Notes under the pieces: generated by a model
What the model saw: only the letters and a program-made list of their open reading frames with translations
Database searches by the model: none
Told to the model about the DNA's origin: nothing
Made by a program: the position numbers and the translations under genes
Shown here: in pieces, positions 56,671-64,000 of the stretch
How positions within the stretch are numbered: position 1 is the stretch's first letter
How the letters are laid out: every line of letters begins with the position of its first letter
Source of the DNA: Isoetes taiwanensis
Taxonomy: Eukaryota; Streptophyta; Lycopodiopsida; Isoetales; Isoetaceae
NCBI GenBank assembly: GCA_021234155.1
Contig: JAJEKV010000008.1
Span: 10,964,740-11,028,739, forward strand
Length of the DNA: 64,000 bases
Reading direction: 5' to 3'

Positions 56671-58156
56671 TTGATGATATTTTTATTTTCAGAGCAAAGT
56701 CAGTGCTCTTATGGTTTGTTTGGTGCATGTGGAGCTTGCTATGCTTAAGCATGGTGAATATATAAACAAGTTGTGCTAGAATTTGACAGTATCAAAGCTC
56801 GGATAAGCTTTTCCACATGAGAAATGGTACAAATCTGAAAATGCATATATGAGAACATGATCCAAGCATACATGCTAGATATTAGCATTACACAACAGTA
56901 TAAGGTGGGAATTTTACCTCTCTTTATTTTTATGCATGGCACAGTCTTAGCTCAGTAAACAACTGCATTAGCATAATTAAACATCTTCTAATCATACTTA
57001 AGTTGAAAACCATTTAATAAATGGCACTTGCGCCTTTATACTAGACATCAACAAAGGTATTTTGAATGGTGAGAAAACAAGAATATATCATGAAGACACT
57101 AGTAGCCATTCTTAAGTCTAGATGTTCATAAATTGTGCATCAGGAAGATAACAAGAGCACTGTAAGAAGATAATAAGAACATGTTTACGGGAGTTAACCC
57201 ATCATGTCCTCGTACGACTTGTCATTCTAGGAGAATTTACGGCCAACTGCAATGTAGTTGCCATATAAGAATGGCAAAGTGAAATCAGGGCGACATGATC
57301 TGTTGATGACTGCCATACATTACCATCCAAATTAGAAATATATTATTATCCAAAATAGAAGACCTACAATAAGGATGGGCAAAGGTATGCTATGCTGGGA
57401 TGCAAGCACTAAGAACTTTTAAAAAGAAAAAGAGAAATATGCATCTTCCAATAGTGAAAGCCTTACCTGGTGAGAATTCATTTTGTTGTAGCATCCAAGC
57501 AAGATATAGGTGCAGGAAAAATGCTCCTGAGCATTGATAAATAGAATCCTTGTGCAGGAAAAATGCTCTTGGACCCTCCTGGGCATGGATAAATAGAATG
57601 TTTGTGCAATAAGTAGCCCAAGTATCTTCATAATGCACTGATATAAATCGAAGTTGAATGATGCAGACCATGAAGAGGACAAGGAAAATTGTGCCAACAA
57701 TGGAGCCAATATAAGAAGCAACTGAACGAAAGCAGTTCCCTGTGCTGCACACTGTATACACGCTGCTCCCTGTGCTGCACACTGTATACACGCTGCTGTT
57801 GCCTTGTCCTAAGCTGAAGATGGTGCACAATGGCTGCTGTTCCCCTGTCCTAAGCTGCTTGCAAGAGTTCGTATATACTAGATTTGCAAGTTAAAAGACA
57901 TCCATCATTACAACCACACTTTTCAAGTTCAAATTAGCCCAAGCCCAGTCTCCTAAACCTGCAAAGCCTGGATGCCTGCAAAACCCTTAGCTTGCAACAA
58001 GCCAGCCTGGTTGCCTGCGTGCAAACTCTCGGATGTCCTTGTTGTTAATGCATACTGGAAAATGGAACAAAAGGAAGCTGTAGCCGAATCTCTGTCCCTG
58101 CTCCTTAAGAATACACTGCCCTTACTTATAAATTAGAGACATCAAAAGCTACAAAG
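56671..58156. other. Intergenic, with a 30 bp tandem pair
   Basis: CCCTGTGCTGCACACTGTAT is doubled at 57738 and 57768. The minus frame 57390-57830 across it has hydrophobic stretches but no recognised family and is partly repeat-derived. No RNA gene seen. Confidence 0.4.
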
Positions 58157-58480
58157 TTACATTCTTAAGAAATTGCCAAATGCCTGTTCCAGCCAGTGCC
58201 ACTTATCCATCTTGTTGTTTTGCGCTTGTTCTCGCTCTCCACTAATCTGCAAAGTCTTTCCATCCTCAATCTCCACTTTCATGTCCTCTTTTTTCACTCC
58301 TGGCATGTCGACCTTGAAGACATGAGATCTGGAGGTTTCTAACCAGTCTGCGCAAGTATTTGCACCATTCTGAGCATTCCGAGCGGCTATTCTGGACGGA
58401 TCAGAGTTGTCAAAATCTGTGTAACCAAATGGATCCCAAAAGGTGTCGATGAATGTATTATCTTTGGTTTCACACCTCCT
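58157..58480 (-). pseudogene. Class I small heat-shock protein (HSP20) fragment
   Basis: Encodes WDPFGYTDFDNSDP, then DWLETSRSHVFKVDMPGVKK, VEIEDGKTLQISGERE and MDKWHWLEQAFGNFLRM. This matches the N-terminal arm and first half of the alpha-crystallin domain of plant cytosolic class I sHSPs. It stops at the point where full-length proteins continue with RRFRLPE, losing the rest of the beta-sandwich and the C-terminal I-x-I tail. The usual Arg in WHR is Trp. It lies downstream of ORF2b on the same strand, so it could be a captured gene fragment or an older host relic. Confidence 0.8.
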
Positions 58481-59025
58481 TGGCACCTCCTTGGTTTCTT
58501 TGCAGACCTCCTTGGCACAGATCCGGGCCGACCCTAAACTAAACAGAGGCACACATGCAAAAACCCTAAAATATATTACTCTGAGCCTTGCATGTTCAAT
58601 TTGGAATAATATTGAACATTCATAGGGACCATTAGAAAGTGCCACAAAAATCAAGGGTCCAGAATGGGCGCACTCTAGAAATACTATTTAGTACACCTCA
58701 TCAAATACAACACCGAAATCATAGAAAAACCTTAGTAAAAGTCGTACAAAAACATTAAAAAAACCCCCTGTTATTATGCTACATATTGTAAGCATATAGT
58801 AGGCCATGGGTAAAAAACACCCATTAATCCTAAGGGACCATGTATAACTTATATGGTAATATCTATGTTTTCTGTAAATTCATAATCATGTTACATTAAT
58901 GTGGAGAGAACATAATTATGGTTTAATACAGTAGCCAACATGCACTAATAAAAAAAACCCTACCACCTCCCGTGGAATGAGGGCTTAACACACCTTTGTA
59001 GTAAACATTCTATGACCATGGGGAT

Positions 59026-59059
59026 GGCTGACCCCCACTATCATAGCAGGGGTTGAGCC
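59026..59059 (-). other. Hairpin after ORF2b
   Basis: On the minus strand GGCTCAACCCC pairs imperfectly with GGGGGTCAGCC, starting 56 bp after the RT stop codon. The position resembles that of the hairpin after ORF2a, but the sequence differs. Confidence 0.4.
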
Positions 59060-59114
59060 TCATCCCATAAATATTAGCATAATCATGAATGGAATATAAA
59101 GAATACCTCATTAT

Positions 59115-61172
59115 CTAGTTGTTCAGGAACTGCAACAAAACTGTGTTGTCATACCGAAGGCCTGGAAAGTCATTGTTGTACACATATTTGTATACTGCCT
59201 TGTTGAGTCCCTTATGATCAAATCCATTGTTGACAAAGCTCGATATAAGCAATTTGATATCCTTGGCAGCTTCCCTAGGACATGAATTAATGTACATATA
59301 TGGCAAAATTTGTGAAATGATGACATTTCGAGCCTGGTAGTATGGTCTACAGCTGGTCGCATGTACATATTTCAGGACTTTGAATGGAAGAATATCTCTT
59401 TTATCATATCGAGAAGTCCTAAATATACCATTTGCCCTACTAAGAATCTCAATGGTCATATTGAGAAAATTACCTTTATACCCATAAGTTGCAATGGGAT
59501 CATTTATGAAGGCAACAGATGTTTCTTCTTTGATCCCTAATACTTCCATATCATAGATCTGTGTGTCTCCTTCATTATGTGGAAATGTATAACCAAGGAA
59601 GTTTTTTATAATGGGGCAATTCAAAGCCAGAAGATCATCCATGTATCGAAAGGTATATTTGAACATTTCAACTTCCTTATATCTTCCTTGGGTAGCTAAA
59701 TTCATAGTGAACACGGCTTCATGCCAGGCCAGGTATAGGTTGCACCAGCATGGGCTGCATGCGAAGCCCATAGGGATACCACTGATTTGCAGCCATGTAC
59801 TATCACCTCTCATAATGAAGCAATTAGTTAATAGCCATATGTTGGCTCTAACAAATTTCTCCTTTGTCATTAAACTCCAGCACTTTCCCTTAGGGTCTAT
59901 TTTAAACCATTTTGCTGTAAAGTTCTCTTCCCCATCTTTTTTAATCCATAGTTTATTGTTATGATGCTCCCAGGCTGCATTAATAACCAGTGTGATGACA
60001 TGGCATATTCCTGTATCTCCAGTTAAGGGAATACTTTCATAACATTTAGTGATGTCTGCTACAAATATGTCAGTAACTTTTGCAGGCAGATTTAGTACGA
60101 CATCGTATATGGATTGAACCATCCAATTCGGATTTATCTTTCCAGGAAACATGTTGCAGAATTTCAAACATAGCTGTTTGGCAATATCTGGCCACATCTC
60201 GATAATCATATTTAGGCCAACTGTAATAACATTTGAAAACTGAGTATAGACAGTGCCGTGTGCATTTGTTATCCATCTATAATCTCTTTTATGGGCCTTG
60301 TAAATCCCTAGCAGGTATGGTAGTCTGTCACACGTGCTGTATGTGTAGGTCAATATTTGTTCCATCTCTGTTTGGACTTTCCATATGATAGCCACTTGGT
60401 CTATGGTAATCCTCCTAAAATCTGTACTATTAAGTCTGTTGAGAGCCATTTCTCTCACATGTTTGGGGCAAATAAATGCTGGGTTGTTGGTGGCCTTATC
60501 GACCCCTGCGACATACATGAATTTGTTGAGCCAATCAATGCTTTTGGTCACCTTACTATCATTTAGAGGGAACTTTCGTGTACTATCTCTTTTAAATACT
60601 TTAGCAATGAGTACCACTGTTTTTTCAAGAATGATCTCTTTTACAGCCTGTATTTTTTCTTCTTCCATATTTGGGAATGTAAATTTATGCGCGTCGAATA
60701 TGTTATCAGTAGTGGACAACAACTCTTTCTTGAGTATATGCCATTCTAAGCATTTATCAGGGATGTGATTTAAGCCAAGCTCTAGCATCTTTCTCAATTG
60801 TACATTCTGTACAACACCACGGTCTGTGGTTCTGATATGTCCTATTGTGGGATCAACATAATTTTTTAATTGAGGAATTGAACATGGACATTTGCCTTCT
60901 CCTTCCTGTGCAAAAATATAGAAGGGCTTATAGCATAGATCCCTCATATTCTCGGTATATTTCCAGGAAAACATAGTCTCATTCATTATGTTTTCCCCAG
61001 TACATCCAAGTACTTCTATCATGGCACCATGGAATATCTTAGGTAAGCAAATTTTATCCAATATCTTGGATAGGAAAGTACAATGGACGATCCTTTTTTT
61101 CTGTTTTGGTACAGAGTCTGTCAAATGTCGTCTCCCAAGGCTGTCTTTTAGTATGCATTTGGAATTCTGCAT
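59115..61172 (-). CDS. ORF2b, Penelope-like reverse transcriptase without endonuclease
   Basis: 685 codons, uninterrupted, from ATG 61172. Collinear with ORF2a at roughly 40-50% identity by eye. CPC at residues 95-97 is followed by the VDP-x(2)-GHI-x-TTD and LRK-x(4)-GLNHIP block (106-138); VDKATNNPAFICP (224-236); YKAHKR (291-296); motif A VADITKCYESIP with D373; motif B GIPMGFACSP (465-474); motif C YMDD (510-513); thumb FLNMTIEI and SCRPYYQARN. No GIY-YIG domain follows. Two diverged intact copies imply long-term selection on the protein. The gene lies 376 bp downstream of ORF1b. Confidence 0.85.
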   Translation of the reverse strand: MQNSKCILKDSLGRRHLTDSVPKQKKRIVHCTFLSKILDKICLPKIFHGAMIEVLGCTGENIMNETMFSWKYTENMRDLCYKPFYIFAQEGEGKCPCSIPQLKNYVDPTIGHIRTTDRGVVQNVQLRKMLELGLNHIPDKCLEWHILKKELLSTTDNIFDAHKFTFPNMEEEKIQAVKEIILEKTVVLIAKVFKRDSTRKFPLNDSKVTKSIDWLNKFMYVAGVDKATNNPAFICPKHVREMALNRLNSTDFRRITIDQVAIIWKVQTEMEQILTYTYSTCDRLPYLLGIYKAHKRDYRWITNAHGTVYTQFSNVITVGLNMIIEMWPDIAKQLCLKFCNMFPGKINPNWMVQSIYDVVLNLPAKVTDIFVADITKCYESIPLTGDTGICHVITLVINAAWEHHNNKLWIKKDGEENFTAKWFKIDPKGKCWSLMTKEKFVRANIWLLTNCFIMRGDSTWLQISGIPMGFACSPCWCNLYLAWHEAVFTMNLATQGRYKEVEMFKYTFRYMDDLLALNCPIIKNFLGYTFPHNEGDTQIYDMEVLGIKEETSVAFINDPIATYGYKGNFLNMTIEILSRANGIFRTSRYDKRDILPFKVLKYVHATSCRPYYQARNVIISQILPYMYINSCPREAAKDIKLLISSFVNNGFDHKGLNKAVYKYVYNNDFPGLRYDNTVLLQFLNN

Positions 61173-61293
61173 TAATTAAACACATAATTCTACATGTTAG
61201 TAATTAGGTCCAGTCACTATACAGGCTTAAGGTGGATAGTTTTGGTGGCATCCATATAGGATGGTCCCTGGAGTTTTTGAGGCTCTATGGCCT

Positions 61294-61462
61294 AAGTAGG
61301 TTCATATCTCATGAGCCACTACTTATTGTTAGAAATGTCCAGTTAGGGCATTTTTATAATAATTCAAACGAGGCCACATGGCAGAAGTAGGTTCATATCT
61401 CATGAGCCATTATTTGTTAGAAATGTCCAGTTAGGGCATTTTACAAACTTATTCAAACTTAC
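61294..61462 (-). repeat. Diverged tandem pair between ORF1b and ORF2b
   Basis: AGTAGGTTCATATCTCATGA ... GTCCAGTTAGGGCATTTT occurs twice about 90 bp apart, with several differences. It occupies the spacer of the two-gene module. Confidence 0.8.
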
Positions 61463-61548
61463 GCTGCTAGAACAGAAATGCATTTTCAAACACTTCATTC
61501 TTTTAACAAATGTAAAAGATCTATAATTGTAATTCATGTATATGTACC

Positions 61549-63138
61549 TTATATTCCATAATTCAGGACTTGTGCAGTATCACCAACCGCCTTAGTATCA
61601 CCCAGAGCTCTATGCAATGATACACTATTGTCTTTAGTGACTGAATTCTCCAAATATCCAGGAGTATTAAGTCTTTCCACTGTGGTACTGTCTGACTGCT
61701 CAATTTTAATTGGAGTATCAGGCAACATGGTAATTCTTGGGGGCGCATTTATCTTAAAGCTTGATCCTCCAGACCTGGCAGACCTTCCCTGTTTTGAGAC
61801 TTTATTGCTACTAGTGCTAACAGTAGCTAAAGTCCCTTTCAGAAAATCTATAGGTTTTATAGTTTTCTCGCAAACGTCTGTCGTGATGCCTTTAGGTAAC
61901 CCAATCTTCAGGTCAGCAAGAGGGTTATTAGCCAGCTTCATTGTCATGTTAATGAGCATTTTTCTGACTTCTAAGTAGCCTATAAAGGCCAGAACCCCAA
62001 CTTTAAGTGTACTCTTGAGGCAATTCCTGAAAGCAACCATCTGTCCAGCATATGACATATTCGGATAAATGGTGGCCAGATTATTCAGCATGTACCAAAT
62101 TGCTTGGTCGAACCATATCATACTTTCATCACACTCTTTGGCTGCCTTATTTTTACCTCTGTTATCACAAATGCACTTGAAATATGGACATAAAGTGCGC
62201 CACAGGCGTTTCAAGTAAAAATCTTCTCTGGCTATGTTGCCGTAGGCCATGTGGCCCTTCTGACATAATATCATGAGTTCACTTTTGTTACATTTCTTAT
62301 CGAAGAATCGAGTATCAACAAGTAATCTTACTTTTATCATTTTCATCCTTTCCATTCTGTAGGCAGCAGCCTTGGCATTACAGGCCTCTTCTTTGGATAC
62401 ATCTCCAAGCACCATCCATGCTTCTTCACTGATGGGGGCCAGAGCCCCAAGGTTCTTGGTACGCCAGATGGCTTGGTTGCATAGAAGTCCATGGTTTTCT
62501 ACCAACTGTTCCGTGATGATAGGAAACTTTAAACAATTTCTTAGGGTAAACTTAAAGTCCACCTCCCTGTTTTGGTTGTCCTGTGTCACTTTAAGGTGCA
62601 GTAAAGCCTTATCTTCCTCTGTTAAAAGGTCAGCTCCGAAAGGATCATCGGTATTGGTAGACTCTTTAGTAGAAGATTCAGGCAGGTCTATACGAATCTG
62701 TTCATTTTCCTTACCATGTGAATTTTTAATGTCATTTGCATCCTCTAGAGCTGTGACACCAAGAATAAAATCCCTTGCACAAGTATCTTCAATCATGGTA
62801 CAGTCATAGATCTTCTTTGGTAAACTGTCATAAAGATCTGCAATGAAAGGGTATACCTCTTCTTCTTTTTCGGATAGTTTGTTGATTTTTGGTAGCAGCA
62901 TCAACCATTCACTGAAGCCTAGGTGGGTGACCGCTGAAATCTGATCAGGGCTCCTCATGGCTTCTTTTTCCAGGATCAGTTCATGAACCTTCATATTTCT
63001 GATACAACATAAGATGGTTTGTACAGCTGAGTTAGGGCATTCGATCCTGTTTTTATCATATCCTATGTCACAGAGCTGTTTATTCCATGTTGGTGGTATG
63101 ATTTCATACTCCACATCATCATCACCAGCATCCTGCAT
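61549..63138 (-). CDS. ORF1b, conserved partner protein of the RT
   Basis: 529 codons, intact, from ATG 63138. Conserved with ORF1a: PNSAVQTILCC (35-45), LGFSEWL (73-79), NLGALAPIS (229-237), LCPYFKCICD (316-325), IWFDQAIWYMLNNL (341-354) and YPNM (358-361). The middle is acidic and Ser/Thr-rich (145-175); the C-terminus (430-529) is Ser-, Pro- and Arg-rich and poorly conserved, as in nucleic-acid-binding tails. Clustered Cys and His suggest zinc binding. I recognise no family. Always upstream of the RT, it may act as the element's RNA- or DNA-binding protein, by analogy with ORF1 or gag proteins. Confidence 0.75.
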   Translation of the reverse strand: MQDAGDDDVEYEIIPPTWNKQLCDIGYDKNRIECPNSAVQTILCCIRNMKVHELILEKEAMRSPDQISAVTHLGFSEWLMLLPKINKLSEKEEEVYPFIADLYDSLPKKIYDCTMIEDTCARDFILGVTALEDANDIKNSHGKENEQIRIDLPESSTKESTNTDDPFGADLLTEEDKALLHLKVTQDNQNREVDFKFTLRNCLKFPIITEQLVENHGLLCNQAIWRTKNLGALAPISEEAWMVLGDVSKEEACNAKAAAYRMERMKMIKVRLLVDTRFFDKKCNKSELMILCQKGHMAYGNIAREDFYLKRLWRTLCPYFKCICDNRGKNKAAKECDESMIWFDQAIWYMLNNLATIYPNMSYAGQMVAFRNCLKSTLKVGVLAFIGYLEVRKMLINMTMKLANNPLADLKIGLPKGITTDVCEKTIKPIDFLKGTLATVSTSSNKVSKQGRSARSGGSSFKINAPPRITMLPDTPIKIEQSDSTTVERLNTPGYLENSVTKDNSVSLHRALGDTKAVGDTAQVLNYGI

Positions 63139-63324
63139 ATATCATCAATCATCCGACCATTTTATTTGTTAGAAACGTAGTCATCATGTATAAGTCAAGC
63201 ACTCTGCAAAAACCAGTATGTTCCCAAGTTGCAGCTCAGGACTACATAAGAGCTCAATCAAACTAGCAAATAGGTAAATGACAACATCAGATATCTCCAA
63301 TGTGATGAAATATCTAAAAAAAAC

Positions 63325-64000
63325 CCAGCCTGAACTAGAATCCTAGACCAGACATCTGCCTCAGTCAATCCCTTGGCAGTATTATCACCCTACTACTAGC
63401 ATGAGCATTTCTAGCATAGTGTCATTTTACCCATTGTATTTTGGTCGAAAAAATAGTCTTAGCATAATAAGCATTTGTCTACATAGACTAACACAGTCTG
63501 CATATTCTGAAGTAGTCTTAATGAAGTCAAGTAGCCTCGAGAAATGACAAGACCTTTTAGTGATCATAATCATACTTATGAAGATGTTATATCTAAAAGG
63601 GTTCAAGAACCATCAGTTTTTGTATATGGCCAGAACATACAATCAGTATTCTTACCACTAGAGTCCTTTATTATCTTTGAAAAAGAAAGGCCAAAGGATA
63701 TTATTCCTGGTAAAGACCTATAAAGTTTTACAATTGGACTATTCTTGTCTATTGTATGGATCGAATATTGACTATGGGATGACATTATCCAGAATTATAA
63801 TGGAGAATGGGGCATTTAGTATATACTTCCTCCCATATAGTTGTTATAGAAAGCATATGTCAGCATTAGATATTTAGAGCGTATTATTTTATGGTCTTTG
63901 TATCCACTAGTAATCAGCAGGGTTGTAAACCTTAGCAGCAAATCTATGTTGCCTATGTACTAACATTCACAAATACATTTATAAATGTAGATCAGCTATA
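63325..64000 (+). repeat. 677 bp direct repeat, right copy (runs off the window)
   Basis: More than 99% identical to 41442-42118 and in the same orientation, 21,883 bp away. A one-base deletion (AGATATTTAGAG) closes the plus frame seen in the left copy. Identity continues to the last base of the window, so its right end is unknown. Confidence 0.92.

Larger units (their letters stand above)
59026..63138 (-). mobile_element. Penelope-like two-ORF module b
   Basis: ORF1b, spacer with tandem pair, ORF2b and 3' hairpin, inverted relative to module a. No copy of the module a TIRs is seen around it. The nearest structural boundary is the 677 bp direct repeat starting at 63325, upstream of ORF1b. 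True element ends are undetermined. Confidence 0.65.

Noticed and set aside
50850-61172. ORF2 as telomerase (TERT)
   Set aside because: Motif A resembles TERT, but motif B (GIPMG), the DKAxNN and KAHK boxes and the thumb follow Penelope-like RTs, and no TERT T motif or N-terminal domain is seen.
48580-63320. Hammerhead ribozyme near the Penelope-like modules
   Set aside because: Such elements often carry one, but I found no CTGATGA core paired with GAAA at suitable spacing.

Overview
The window is nuclear DNA of a land plant with a large, repeat-rich genome. The evidence is nested Copia and chromovirus-type Gypsy LTR retrotransposons primed by initiator-Met tRNA, an L1-type LINE, a plant-type class I small heat-shock protein fragment, and an intron-containing PDS5-like cohesion gene. 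Penelope-type reverse transcriptases are rare in flowering plants, so a gymnosperm, fern, lycophyte or bryophyte is plausible; this is inference only.

Layout. 1-4300: duplicated blocks and a 1.66 kb minisatellite with inverted ends, flanked by 120 bp direct repeats. 4300-6600: AT-rich intergenic DNA with repeated CACGTG boxes. 6620-22019: a decayed Copia element (+) split inside its RT domain by a 10.3 kb chromovirus (-) at 10415-20683, with target duplication GACAT. 22020-25338: intergenic. 25339 to about 32860: the 3' half of a PDS5-like gene (-), one coding exon of which is split by a second Copia element (26629-31380, target duplication CTGCA). A truncated LINE (about 32870-35491) lies at the 5' edge of the recognised exons. 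35492-43300: duplicated exon-like blocks, including a small gene at 40361-40693. 43603-47634: a 4.0 kb element with 32 bp terminal inverted repeats and seven constant-length hairpins. 48223-56670: an 8.45 kb segment with 358 bp terminal inverted repeats. 57000-63300: a second, inverted, diverged copy of the same two-gene module, beside a truncated HSP20 fragment. A 677 bp direct repeat occurs at 41442 and again at 63325, running off the window end.

Main discoveries. (1) A two-gene module occurs twice: ORF1, a conserved protein of unknown family with a Cys block, followed by ORF2, a 680-685 residue Penelope-like RT with intact catalytic motifs but no GIY-YIG endonuclease. One copy sits between long terminal inverted repeats and is followed by a small AT-hook gene. 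(2) The chromovirus gag-like protein begins at its first ATG with MARTKQTARK, identical to the histone H3 tail through K9, in an element that also encodes a chromodomain. (3) Seven 63-68 bp hairpins recur in the 4 kb element, and four 67 bp palindromes bracket the H3-mimic ORF.
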